Below are positions 8,294 to 15,876 of a stretch of DNA of 18,764 bases, one piece after another (the stretch's first letter is position 1; each line of letters opens with the position of its first letter). Where the stretch lies: assembly GCA_046546235.1 (NCBI GenBank), contig JBKGYG010000036.1, positions 1-18,764 of the forward strand, given 5' to 3'. Source of the DNA: JBKGYG01 sp046546235. Lineage in GTDB: Bacteria; Bacillota; Clostridia; Lachnospirales; DSM-24629. A program made the position numbers and the translations under genes. Below the pieces are notes generated by a model. That model ran no database searches. It had not been told where the DNA came from and saw nothing but the letters and a program-made list of their open reading frames with translations.

Positions 8294-8313
8294 AACCCCC
8301 TCTAACCCCCTCC
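8294..8313. repeat. 10-bp tandem repeat AACCCCCTCY x2
   Basis: Two adjacent copies, AACCCCCTCT (8294-8303) and AACCCCCTCC (8304-8313), differ only in the last base. The C5 runs stand out in an otherwise AT-rich gap. The repeat lies 15 nt upstream of the -35 of the LysM-SleB promoter. Confidence 0.75.
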
Positions 8314-8424
8314 ACAACAAACTCCATACTTAAAATTATTGTTCTAGTATTTTAATCAATTGATGATAACTTATTCTTCCATGTATCGGAACATGTTGGT
8401 TCATGAAGGCCTTTTTTATATAAT

Positions 8425-8472
8425 AAAAGAAGCAACTAGTTCATATCTATTTATGAACTAGTTGCTTCTTTT
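8425..8472. terminator. Long perfect hairpin, terminator of the second SleB-type gene
   Basis: AAAAGAAGCAACTAGTTCAT (8425-8444) pairs over all 20 bp with its complement at 8453-8472, around an 8-nt loop. The T-rich 3' arm on either strand can act as the U-tract. It lies 58 nt past the stop of the 8530-9411 gene. Together with the promoter and the tandem repeat it is what the 304-nt gap 8226-8529 contains; no gene is visible there. Confidence 0.8.
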
Positions 8473-8529
8473 AAAAGTAGTTATCCGATTCATTTATCCA
8501 CAAAACAAATTAAAATAAACTTATAAATA

Positions 8530-9411
8530 TTATAAATAAAAAAGATGTCCTTTTATTTGCATATAGAAAGTACGATTTCTTGCAACCCAACTATTAGTTG
8601 ATTTTAAAGGTATAAAATATAAACTTTCCCCTATATTATTATTCCCTTCTAACGCCTCTCTAGCAGCTTGTATACATTCTTCACTTGGCGTATTATAAAT
8701 AGTACCTAACTTAATTGGTGTAAATTGGACTCCACTTTTTGTATCAAATATAACTTCTTTTATACTATTAGGAAATTGATAACTTTTTTTCCTATTAATA
8801 ACAACATTAGCAACAGCTACTTTACCCTCAAAAGGTTCTCCTTTTGCTTCAGCATTCACTATTCTAGATAGCCAATACACATCTTCATCAGTATAATTGT
8901 ATTTTATAAACTCTTTTGGTACATCATAATTATCCTTAGTAATATTAACAACTTTATTGCTATCATCCACTTCTATTTTATCTGCACCGAAAACACTTCC
9001 AAAAGAGTTAATTGGAACATATGTTTTATTATTATAAAATATAACTTTATTTTTGAGTCTCAAATTATAACCATTAACTAATATAAACTTCGAATCTTGA
9101 TAAGCAGTTAAACTAATATTATTATGATTAACTATTATTGAATTATTTTCTTTTTCCCATGTTACATTAGATGCTCCTAAAGCATCTGCAAAACTTCTAA
9201 TAGGAACATAAATTGAGTCCATAAAAGTTATTGGATTACTATCTAGTTTTATAGGCTTATCATTGATTTTAATTTCTGATTCTACTTCTTTAATAGTATA
9301 TAGTAAATAATTGGTATTATCTTCTGTATCGAATGCAGCAAAACCTTGACTAGTACTAAAAAAAACTAATATCATAATACTAATAATCAATTTTTTTAGT
9401 CTTTTAAACAT
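8530..9411 (-). CDS. Secreted SleB-type hydrolase with copper-amine-oxidase-N-like domain, no LysM
   Basis: Paralogue of the neighbouring LysM-SleB protein, predicted to be an exported peptidoglycan or cortex hydrolase. From the chosen start it has 293 residues: a signal peptide (1 to about 26), a copper-amine-oxidase-N-like domain at about 45-158 with stalk repeats SIYVPIRSFADAL (66-78) and KTYVPINSFGSVF (129-141), and a Hydrolase_2 domain at about 175-293. The motif NAEAKGEPFEGK places the catalytic Glu at E188. The frame extends upstream to an ATG at 9468, but I chose 9411 because AAAGGAG lies 9-10 nt before it and the signal peptide MFKRLKKLIISIMILVFF begins there. The catalytic half is close to the downstream paralogue (shared EALEGNNNIG and GVQFTP-like blocks), and similarity persists at the DNA level, consistent with tandem duplication. 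The second stalk repeat has lost the usual RxxAEALG pattern. No convincing promoter was found. Confidence 0.88.
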   Translation of the reverse strand: MFKRLKKLIISIMILVFFSTSQGFAAFDTEDNTNYLLYTIKEVESEIKINDKPIKLDSNPITFMDSIYVPIRSFADALGASNVTWEKENNSIIVNHNNISLTAYQDSKFILVNGYNLRLKNKVIFYNNKTYVPINSFGSVFGADKIEVDDSNKVVNITKDNYDVPKEFIKYNYTDEDVYWLSRIVNAEAKGEPFEGKVAVANVVINRKKSYQFPNSIKEVIFDTKSGVQFTPIKLGTIYNTPSEECIQAAREALEGNNNIGESLYFIPLKSTNSWVARNRTFYMQIKGHLFYL

Positions 9412-9848
9412 TAAAGAACACTCCTTTAAACTAAATACATTAAATATAATTGTTATATTCCATTCCAAAACTCGTTTCCATTACATTTTAACATTATTTA
9501 ATTATATTTATTCAGTTTATTTATAATACTAGTCTTATTATACGTTTTTATTATATGTAAAGTTTGCCTACTTGTTGACAATTAGAGGTAATCAAGATGT
9601 TCATTTGCTTAATAAATGGTATAAATTACATATAATTATTATATACTATTTGATTATATAAGTATAGAATCAATTAAATAAATTTATATTCTTCTTCAAT
9701 TGATTAGAAAAAAAATAAATTACAATGATATTGTTTTATATATTTTTTTGACTTATTCTTAGATTAATTATTAATGAAGATATTAGCCATTAAGAATAAT
9801 CTGCTAATAATAGACTTTTAAGATTTGTTAGAATATAATATATGTCAA
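9412..9848. other. AT-rich 437-nt intergenic region downstream of tRNA-Thr
   Basis: No gene is visible in either strand. It contains several TATAAT-like hexamers, an inverted repeat AATCAATT (9668-9675) / AATTGATT (9698-9705), and a 7-bp hairpin TATTAGC/GCTAATA (9782-9810, 15-nt loop) downstream of the tRNA that may end its transcript but lacks a good U-tract. It is where the usual rpmG-secE-nusG genes after sigH are missing, so it marks a likely gene-order breakpoint. Confidence 0.55.
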
Positions 9849-9921
9849 AGCTCCCGACGGGACTTGAACCCGAGACCTCTGCCTTACCAAGGCAACGCTC
9901 TACCGGCTGAGCTACGGGAGC
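9849..9921 (-). tRNA. tRNA-Thr (anticodon GGT)
   Basis: The minus strand folds into a full cloverleaf: acceptor GCTCCCG/CGGGAGC, D arm GCTC/GAGC, anticodon arm TTGCC-TTGGTAA-GGCAG, variable loop of 5 nt, and a T arm with loop TTCAAGT. Anticodon GGT reads ACC and ACU (Thr). The T stem has a T-T mismatch at position 49/65; the other four pairs are good. The discriminator base is T and CCA is not encoded. Only 2 nt separate its 5' end from the sigH stop codon, and no promoter fits between, so it must be cut out of the sigH transcript or driven from inside sigH. Confidence 0.95.
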
Positions 9922-9923
9922 AA

Positions 9924-10550
9924 TTATGCATTTTTTTCTTGTACTATTGTTTCTACTTTTCTCTTAATTCTTTGCAAAGCATTGTCAATCGACTTAACTG
10001 TTTTGTTTAAATGACCTGCTATTTCAATATAGCTTTTTCCATCTAAAAATAATTTTAAAACTTCTTTCTCAAATTCAGAAAGCCTATAATCGAGTTCATA
10101 TTCTATCATATTCATATTCTCTTTGTCAATCAAAAGTTCTTCTGGATTAATAATTTTTTCAGAAGGCATTCTATCTATTAAAGAAACTTTATCATCATTA
10201 TCCTCAAAAATAGGTTTATTAAGTGACACATATGAATTTAAAGGTACATGCTTTTTTCTTGTAGAAGCTTTTACTGCAGTAATTATCTGTCTAGTAACAC
10301 AAACATCTGCAAAAACTCTGAAAGTCGTTGCCTTTTTATCATTATAATCTCTTATTGCTTTATAAAGACCAATCATACCTTCTTGAATAATATCATCTTT
10401 ATCCGCACCTATTAAATAATATGTTCGTGCTTTTTTCTTGACTAAATTTTTATATTTGTTCATTAGAAATTCAAGGGCTTTATTATCCCCCTGTTTGGCA
10501 TCATTGACTAGTATTTCATCTTGAATATTACACTGCACCATATTATCCAT
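9924..10550 (-). CDS. sigH: RNA polymerase sporulation sigma factor SigH
   Basis: Directs RNA polymerase to early sporulation and stationary-phase promoters. The 208 residues match SigH in length and order. Sigma region 2 is at about 25-100, including ADKDDIIQEGMIGLYKAIRDY (core binding and -10 recognition; key residues D52, D53, Q56, E57, G58), followed by ITAVKASTRKKHVPLNSYVS (90-109), a typical SigH stretch. Region 4 is at about 157-200, with the helix-turn-helix SYIEIAGHLNKTVKSIDNAL ahead of RIKRKV. The ATG start has AGGTG 5 nt upstream. It is the last protein gene of the cysE-cysS-mrnC-flippase-rlmB-sigH run and is followed directly by tRNA-Thr. The 108-nt gap to rlmB has a TTGACC but no matching -10, so an own promoter is possible but not visible. 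Confidence 0.96.
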   Translation of the reverse strand: MDNMVQCNIQDEILVNDAKQGDNKALEFLMNKYKNLVKKKARTYYLIGADKDDIIQEGMIGLYKAIRDYNDKKATTFRVFADVCVTRQIITAVKASTRKKHVPLNSYVSLNKPIFEDNDDKVSLIDRMPSEKIINPEELLIDKENMNMIEYELDYRLSEFEKEVLKLFLDGKSYIEIAGHLNKTVKSIDNALQRIKRKVETIVQEKNA

Positions 10551-10658
10551 TCAATCACCTACTTATTTTTTCTTAGTTTGTAACATCAGGTCAAATTATT
10601 TTTAAATTTATTAAATATATCTTACCTTCTTTTACCTGTGATATTTAATCTAACTATG

Positions 10659-11399
10659 CTAACAACCCCTTTGCCTGACTATTTCATAAGAAAGAACTGC
10701 CGTAGCAACAGAAGCATTTAGTGAATTGATTTCTCCCTTTTGAGGTATTGAGGCAATAAAGTCACATTTATCTTTAACATTTCGACTTACTCCTTCACCT
10801 TCACTTCCTACAACTAATCCAATAGGCCCTTTTAGGTCAATATTATACATCACTTCTCCATCCATATCAGCACAGACAAACCATAAACCTTTATCTTTTA
10901 ATTCTTCAATAGTCCTAGATAAATTTGTAACTTTAGCAACTAGTGTATAATTTAGTGCTCCTGCTGAAGTTTTTGCAACAGTAGCTGTTAATCCAACTGC
11001 ACGCCTTTTTGGTATAATCACCCCATGTACTCCTGCTATATTAGCCGTTCTAATTATCGCACCTAAATTATGAGGATCCATAATGTTATCTAATATAATA
11101 ATGAATGGTTGTTCTCCTTTTTCTTCTGCTTTATTTATAATTTCTTCTACTGTTGCATAATTATAAGCTGCAACATAAGCAATAACGCCTTGATGTTTGG
11201 AATTTAATGACAAACTATCTAATCTTTCTTTATCTACAAAATTAACAACAATTTTCTTTTTTCTAGCTTCTTTTATAATTTTTTTAATAGAACCTTCATT
11301 GCTTCCTTCAAGGATCAATAATTTATCTATACTTCGATCTGCCTTCAATGCTTCTAAAACAGCATTTCTTCCTTCGATAACTAATTCATTACTATCCAT
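10659..11399 (-). CDS. rlmB: 23S rRNA (guanosine-2'-O-)-methyltransferase RlmB
   Basis: SpoU/TrmH-type SPOUT enzyme that methylates the 2'-O of a conserved guanosine in the peptidyl-transferase region of 23S rRNA (G2251 in E. coli). The 246 residues carry an N-terminal L30e-like substrate-binding domain (about 5-78) and the knotted SPOUT domain with all three motifs: NLGAIIRTA (111-119), GLVVGSEGEGVS (194-205), and IPQKGEINSLNASVATAV (218-235). The second and third motifs form the SAM pocket. The ATG start has only a weak ribosome binding site (AAGTGG, 4 nt spacing). It starts 20 nt after the flippase gene, so the two are likely co-transcribed. RlmB in this position before sigH is standard in Firmicutes. 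The close relative TrmH cannot be fully excluded, but context favours RlmB. Confidence 0.92.
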   Translation of the reverse strand: MDSNELVIEGRNAVLEALKADRSIDKLLILEGSNEGSIKKIIKEARKKKIVVNFVDKERLDSLSLNSKHQGVIAYVAAYNYATVEEIINKAEEKGEQPFIIILDNIMDPHNLGAIIRTANIAGVHGVIIPKRRAVGLTATVAKTSAGALNYTLVAKVTNLSRTIEELKDKGLWFVCADMDGEVMYNIDLKGPIGLVVGSEGEGVSRNVKDKCDFIASIPQKGEINSLNASVATAVLSYEIVRQRGC

Positions 11400-11419
11400 T
11401 ATTCCACTTCTTTCTATAA

Positions 11420-13003
11420 CTATAATAGTCTTAGCATTTTCAAAAACTTAATAATTTTATTATGCCTTGGTAAAATCTTCAGATCATCTTCCGTGATACT
11501 TTTAGTTAAAAATAAGAATAGCACGTAAAAAATCCCACCAAAACATACTGATAAAACAGTTGATAGTTTTGATCCTATAATTGGTGTTGAGTAATTAAAT
11601 ATGACAAATACAATAATTCCCATTAATACAGATGAAGTCAAAGGTTTTAATAGACCTTTTATAGATATTATCTTGTTTTTTATTATTCTTACAAGAATAA
11701 TATAATTTAATACTGTAAAAATAGCATAAAAAGCAATAGAACCATATAAAGCACCTTTACCTAATAGTGGTGAAGCAATCAAAAAATAATTTACAATGAT
11801 TTTAGTTATACTTGAAATCATCAATGTCCATATAGGTATCATATAATATCCTAAACCTTGTAATACACTTGCTAAAGCTTGTCCTATAATTAAAAACACC
11901 AGACATATACTATACAACTGCAAATATTCAAACCCTGATGAGCTACGTGGATATATTAATTTTAACAATGGATTTGCAAGTATCCCTAGCCCTATTGCTG
12001 ATGGTAATGCTAACATAAGACTTAATCTTATAGATGTATTTATTGATTCTAAAAGATTCTTCTTATTTTTCTTTTCTTTAGCCCATGCAACTGCTGGTAC
12101 TGTGCTAATCATTAGTGCCACTGATAAAGTCAAAGGTACATTTATAATAGTAAAAGTTTTTCCAATTTGTCCATTAATTAAAGTAGCTTCTTCTGCAATA
12201 ATTCCCATAACCTTAAGTCTATTAAATATAGTAAATGAGTCAATAAAATTCATAACAGAATAAGCTGAAGCGCCAATAGTAATAGGAATCGCTATCTTTA
12301 ATAATTGTTTAGATAATTTTACTATATAGCTTTTTTTTAATTTTTTGTGGTTTTTTTTAAATCTAACCCTTTTTTTCCATATATATATTAGAAATATACA
12401 GGATAAAATATAACCTAAAGTTGTTCCAAAGGCTGCTCCCCCAACAGCTACAGGTGGACCGTAACCTAAATTTTTCAACAATATAGTCAATGCAAACCCA
12501 AGAACTACCTTTGTAAAACCTTCTATTATTTGAGTTAATGATGTTGGGCCCATCATTTGCTTTCCTTGATAATATCCTTTAAAAGAACCTGCTATGCAAA
12601 TAAACAAAGGTGAAATAGATAAACCATATATTACGTAAATATTATTTTGACTCCAACCACTTAAGTTAATTAACAATTTAGCGCCAAAAATCAAACATAA
12701 AGTAACTATTATTCCTATAGTAGTCAGACTATATAAAGCAGCCTTAAAATAAGCATAGGCATCTTCTTCGTTCTTTCTAGCTGTACTTTCTGAAACAACT
12801 TTTGATACTGCTTGAGGCATACCAATTAATGCTATTGCTACGAGAAGCATATATACTGAATAAAAAGTTTGATAATATCCAAATCCTTCATCACCTGTTA
12901 AATAATGAAGAGGAATTCTAAATAACATACTTAATATCTTTGTTATAATCCCCGCTATTGATAATAAAATAGCACCTTTAATAAACGTCCTTGAATGTGT
13001 CAT
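11420..13003 (-). CDS. MOP-superfamily lipid flippase, SpoVB/MurJ (YtgP)-like
   Basis: Integral membrane protein of 527 residues, predicted to move a lipid-linked precursor such as lipid II across the membrane for cell-wall or spore-cortex synthesis. It has many hydrophobic helices, about 14 by eye, typical of this superfamily. Family landmarks include the N-terminal FRIPLHYLTGDEGFGYYQ (28-45), GMPQAVSKVVSE (61-72), and FKGYYQGKQMMGPTSLTQ (141-158). A basic cytoplasmic loop lies at about 209-230 (KKRVRFKKNHKKLKKS). The ATG has GAGGG 8 nt upstream. It begins 15 nt after the mrnC stop and ends 20 nt before rlmB, so it lies inside the operon; it is not at this position in B. subtilis. The sequence cannot tell a vegetative MurJ from a sporulation-specific SpoVB, so I give no symbol. 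Nearby sigH fits either. Confidence 0.87.
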   Translation of the reverse strand: MTHSRTFIKGAILLSIAGIITKILSMLFRIPLHYLTGDEGFGYYQTFYSVYMLLVAIALIGMPQAVSKVVSESTARKNEEDAYAYFKAALYSLTTIGIIVTLCLIFGAKLLINLSGWSQNNIYVIYGLSISPLFICIAGSFKGYYQGKQMMGPTSLTQIIEGFTKVVLGFALTILLKNLGYGPPVAVGGAAFGTTLGYILSCIFLIYIWKKRVRFKKNHKKLKKSYIVKLSKQLLKIAIPITIGASAYSVMNFIDSFTIFNRLKVMGIIAEEATLINGQIGKTFTIINVPLTLSVALMISTVPAVAWAKEKKNKKNLLESINTSIRLSLMLALPSAIGLGILANPLLKLIYPRSSSGFEYLQLYSICLVFLIIGQALASVLQGLGYYMIPIWTLMISSITKIIVNYFLIASPLLGKGALYGSIAFYAIFTVLNYIILVRIIKNKIISIKGLLKPLTSSVLMGIIVFVIFNYSTPIIGSKLSTVLSVCFGGIFYVLFLFLTKSITEDDLKILPRHNKIIKFLKMLRLL

Positions 13004-13018
13004 TATCTATTCCCTCTT

Positions 13019-13438
13019 TTATAGGCTTTCTAAACCTATTTTTATAAGATCTATCATTCTTGAATAATCTTCTTTTAGGTAAAGATATCCAACGAGTGCT
13101 TCAAATCCTGTAGCAATCCTATATTCTGTAACACTTACGTTTTTAGGATTTGTTCCTGATTTAGCATTTCGCCCTCTTTTGTAAATATTTATTTCCTCTT
13201 CTTTTAAAAATTCTTCTATTCTTTGCATCATTATAGCTTGTGTTTTAGCTTTAACTAATCCACTAGATTTATAGTGCAATTTGTGCACGGGGGCATTGCC
13301 TTCTGCCACAATTTTGGTTCTAACCAATAATTCATATACAGCATCACCAATAAAAGCTAATACTAATGGTGAGTAAGTTCTTAAATCATACTCTTCAATA
13401 TTAAGCTTTTTCTTTAGTTCCTCCATAAATTCTTTCAT
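13019..13438 (-). CDS. mrnC: Mini-ribonuclease III
   Basis: Small RNase III-like endonuclease, without a double-stranded-RNA-binding domain, that matures the ends of 23S rRNA. The 139 residues are the normal length. The RNase III signature is visible: LAFIGDAVYELLVR (27-40), with D32 matching the catalytic Asp of the family, and the second helix ATGFEALVGYLYL (109-121), with E113 as the likely second metal ligand. The basic segment KRGRNAKSG (87-95) is also typical. The ATG start has GGTG 5 nt upstream. It follows cysS after 34 nt, as in other Firmicutes, and precedes the flippase gene by 15 nt. A small hairpin lies just before its ribosome binding site. Confidence 0.95.
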   Translation of the reverse strand: MKEFMEELKKKLNIEEYDLRTYSPLVLAFIGDAVYELLVRTKIVAEGNAPVHKLHYKSSGLVKAKTQAIMMQRIEEFLKEEEINIYKRGRNAKSGTNPKNVSVTEYRIATGFEALVGYLYLKEDYSRMIDLIKIGLESL

Positions 13439-13453
13439 TTAATCACCAATTCT

Positions 13454-13468
13454 TTGCCTGTTAGGCAA
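13454..13468 (-). other. Small hairpin between cysS and mrnC
   Basis: TTGCCT/AGGCAA form a 6-bp stem around a 3-nt loop in the 34-nt gap between the two genes. It has no U-tract in the direction of transcription, so it does not look like a terminator; a processing or stability element is possible. Confidence 0.45.
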
Positions 13469-13472
13469 CTAT

Positions 13473-14870
13473 TTATATTCTTTTCCATCTGACTCCATCT
13501 CTTGTATCTTCTAATATAATTCCTTTTTCTTTTAATTCTTCTCTTATAGAATCTGCTTTCTTAAAATCTTTATTTTTTCTAGCTTCCTGTCTTTGGTTGA
13601 TTAAATCATCAATTTCTTCATCAAGAAGATTAACTTTTAATTCCACTTTTATTCCAAGTATATCACATAACTTCATTATTGTATCTAAAACTTGTTTTGC
13701 AAAAATATTAGAAGTGTCCTGATCACAATTTGTATTAGCAAATTTTACTAATTCAAATATAACCGAAATAGCATCTGCTGTATTAAAATCATCATCCATA
13801 GCTAGTTCAAATTTTTTAGTAAAACCGTCTAGTTCAGATAATAGTTTTTCTTCATCTTGAGTTAATTCACTTAATTGAGAGTTGTCAAGGATATAGTTTA
13901 AATTAAAAATAGAAGTTTTAATTCTCTCCAAACCATTTTCAGCAGCTTCCATAAGTTCTTTGCTAAAATTTAAAGGATTACGATAATGAGCATTTAACAT
14001 AAAAAACCTTAAAACTTCATATGAAAATTCCCTTACTACTTCTCTAACAGTAAAAAAATTACCTTCCGATTTTGACATTTTCTTATTATCAATATTCAAA
14101 AAAGCATTGTGTAACCAATATCTTGCAAAAGGCTTTCCATTTGCAGCTTCACTTTGTGCAATTTCATTCTCATGGTGTGGAAATACTAAATCTTCTCCTC
14201 CTGCATGGATATCAATTTCATCACCTAGATAGTTTTTTGCCATAACAGAACACTCAATATGCCATCCTGGTCTTCCTTCACCCCAAGGTGATTCCCAAGC
14301 TGGTTCGCCTTCTTTTTTAGGTTTCCAAAGAACAAAATCCATAGGATGTTCTTTCTCTTCATTAACAGCTATTCTAGCTCCTGCTTCTAAATCTTCTAGT
14401 TTTTTCTTAGATAGTTTACCATAAGCTTCATATTTACTTGTTCTAAAATACACTGTTGATTTTTTTTCATAGGCATACCCTTTTTCAATAAGCTTCTCAA
14501 TCATTTTTATCATACTTTGTATTTCTTCCGTAGCCTTTGGATGTTTAGTTGCCCTTTTAACATTAAGACCATCTGCATCTTTTAATGTCTCCTCAATAAA
14601 TTTTTTTGCAACTTCTTCCGAGCTTATATTCTCTTCTATGGCTTTATTTATAATTTTATCATCTACATCTGTGAAATTTTGCACGTAATTTACATCATAT
14701 CCTTTATATTCCATATACCTTCTTACTGTATCAAATACTATATAAGGTCTTGCATTTCCTATATGAATGTAATTATAAACAGTCGGTCCACATACATACA
14801 TTTTGACTTTCCCTTCTTCTAAAGGTATAAATTCTTCTTTTTTCTTAGTTAATGTATTAAAAACTAGCAT
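13473..14870 (-). CDS. cysS: Cysteinyl-tRNA synthetase
   Basis: Class I enzyme that charges tRNA-Cys. The 465 residues match the family length. The HIGH motif is HIGN (36-39) in CGPTVYNYIHIGNARPY, and the KMSKS motif is intact at 264-268. The four zinc ligands that select cysteine are all present: C27, C207 (in WHIECSVM), H232 and E236 (in PHHENE). The C-terminal helical anticodon-binding part ends with the usual DTRDGVRWKR. The ATG start has AAAGGAGG 7 nt upstream. It follows cysE after 24 nt and shares its T-box leader, so cysteine supply (CysE) and cysteine use (CysS) respond together to the charging state of tRNA-Cys. Confidence 0.97.
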   Translation of the reverse strand: MLVFNTLTKKKEEFIPLEEGKVKMYVCGPTVYNYIHIGNARPYIVFDTVRRYMEYKGYDVNYVQNFTDVDDKIINKAIEENISSEEVAKKFIEETLKDADGLNVKRATKHPKATEEIQSMIKMIEKLIEKGYAYEKKSTVYFRTSKYEAYGKLSKKKLEDLEAGARIAVNEEKEHPMDFVLWKPKKEGEPAWESPWGEGRPGWHIECSVMAKNYLGDEIDIHAGGEDLVFPHHENEIAQSEAANGKPFARYWLHNAFLNIDNKKMSKSEGNFFTVREVVREFSYEVLRFFMLNAHYRNPLNFSKELMEAAENGLERIKTSIFNLNYILDNSQLSELTQDEEKLLSELDGFTKKFELAMDDDFNTADAISVIFELVKFANTNCDQDTSNIFAKQVLDTIMKLCDILGIKVELKVNLLDEEIDDLINQRQEARKNKDFKKADSIREELKEKGIILEDTRDGVRWKRI

Positions 14871-14894
14871 ATTTTTCCTCCTTTTATAACCTTA

Positions 14895-15572
14895 TTATAT
14901 ATTGTTTTCGTGTATTTGTTCGTCTTTTTTATCTAGTTTAATGCCTATTTCTTTCTCTATTTTTTCTATTCTACATAATAGTGAGCATAATTCCATTTTT
15001 ACTGGGTCTGGCAAATGTATATGATCTAAAACACTGCTTGGTGATACTCGTTCATCATTTCTTTTCACCACTCTACCAGGTATCCCCACTACTGTAGAAT
15101 TCGAAGGCACTTCTGAAAGCACTACAGAACCAGCTCCTATTCTAGAGTTATCCCCAACTTTAAAAGATCCTAATATTTTAGCACCTGCGCTAATCATTAC
15201 ATTATCACCGATAGTAGGGTGTCGTTTGCCTTTTTCTTTACCTGTTCCCCCTAAAGTAACTCCCTGATATATAGTAACATTATCTCCTATTTCACAAGTT
15301 TCACCAATAACAACCCCCATACCATGGTCAATAAATAACCCTTTTCCTATTGTTGCACCAGGATGTATTTCAATACCTGTTTTTCTAGCAGCTCTCTGCG
15401 AAATCCACCTTGCTAAAAAATATCTTTTATGACGGAAAAACCAATGTGCAATTTGATATTTATATAGTGCTTTGAAACTAGGGTATAAAAAAACCTCAAA
15501 AGAGCTTCTAATAGCAGGATCCCTGTCTTTAATCACTTTTATTTCTTCTTTTATAAATTTAATCATCCCCAT
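14895..15572 (-). CDS. cysE: Serine O-acetyltransferase (CysE/EpsC type)
   Basis: Makes O-acetylserine from serine and acetyl-CoA, the committed step to cysteine. At 225 residues it is the shorter Firmicute form. An N-terminal helical part (1-65, with RDPAIRSSFEVFLYPSF at 17-33) precedes a left-handed beta-helix of hexapeptide repeats (about 66-170). Catalytic residues are in place: D82-H83 in IDHGMGVVIGE and H118 in KRHPTIGDNV. The loop GGTGKEKGKRHP is typical. The final part (about 195-225) is charged and probably flexible. I chose the first ATG; GGAG lies 10 nt upstream, and a second ATG two codons in would be too far. A T-box with a cysteine specifier precedes it, which supports the assignment over other hexapeptide acyltransferases. 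Confidence 0.96.
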   Translation of the reverse strand: MGMIKFIKEEIKVIKDRDPAIRSSFEVFLYPSFKALYKYQIAHWFFRHKRYFLARWISQRAARKTGIEIHPGATIGKGLFIDHGMGVVIGETCEIGDNVTIYQGVTLGGTGKEKGKRHPTIGDNVMISAGAKILGSFKVGDNSRIGAGSVVLSEVPSNSTVVGIPGRVVKRNDERVSPSSVLDHIHLPDPVKMELCSLLCRIEKIEKEIGIKLDKKDEQIHENNI

Positions 15573-15617
15573 AACCTTGACACTCCTTTATAAAATAATT
15601 TCTCTATAAAATAACAA

Positions 15618-15870
15618 CAAAAAACTCCATCTCTTATATAGCTTAAGAGACGGAGTATATCCGCGGTTCCACCCTTATTAGAAGTTATAAAAACTTCTCT
15701 CTTTAAACCCATTGTAACGTATGGTTAACGGATTAAACTACTAACATTTCGCCTAATCAGCTCAAGGATGCACATTCATATACTTTTTCTTAAAGACCGT
15801 TCTCAGCCTTAGACAGCCCTTCTCTGTTAAGTTTTAGTATATTACTTCTTCCTATCAAAGCTTTTAATCT
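15618..15870 (-). promoter_or_regulatory. T-box riboswitch, cysteine (UGC specifier)
   Basis: On the minus strand the leader holds the diagnostic T-box AAGGGTGGAACCGCGG (15661-15676). It is preceded by Stem III, AGAAGTT/AACTTCT (15680-15698), and followed by the terminator ACTCCGTCTCTTA paired with TAAGAGATGGAGT (15624-15656, one G-T pair) and TTTTTTGTTGTT. Stem I runs from about 15860 to 15760, with AGGA/TCCT as base helix, an AGTA motif on the 5' side, and GAATGTGCA on the 3' side of the specifier loop. The triplet there is TGC (15770-15772), a Cys codon followed by the usual A. Uncharged tRNA-Cys should stabilise the antiterminator and turn on cysE-cysS and possibly the genes beyond. Confidence 0.93.
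15624..15656 (-). terminator. Intrinsic terminator of the T-box leader
   Basis: A 13-bp stem (15624-15636 with 15644-15656, one G-T pair) and 7-nt loop, followed on the minus strand by TTTTTTG. It is the regulated terminator that competes with the T-box antiterminator. Confidence 0.9.
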
Positions 15871-15876
15871 ATAATT

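Noticed and set aside
8294..8313. G-quadruplex on the minus strand of the C-run repeat
   Set aside because: Only two long G-runs plus one GG are present; four runs are needed.
8378..8417. Imperfect inverted repeat CTTCCATG ... CATGAAG followed by a T run on the plus strand
   Set aside because: It needs a bulge and a long loop, and no plus-strand transcript is expected here.
9412..9468. N-terminal extension of the second SleB-type hydrolase to an upstream ATG at 9468
   Set aside because: It would put 19 extra residues before a clear signal peptide, and the good SD sequence lies inside the extension, spaced for the ATG at 9411.
9575..9626. TTGACA at 9575-9580 and TATAAA at 9621-9626 on the plus strand as a promoter
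   Set aside because: The spacing is 40 nt and no plus-strand gene follows.
9825..10010. Plus-strand open frame across the tRNA and the end of sigH
   Set aside because: It is antisense to the tRNA-Thr; the SSRRDLNPRPLPYQG peptide is the well-known false product of reading a tRNA backwards.
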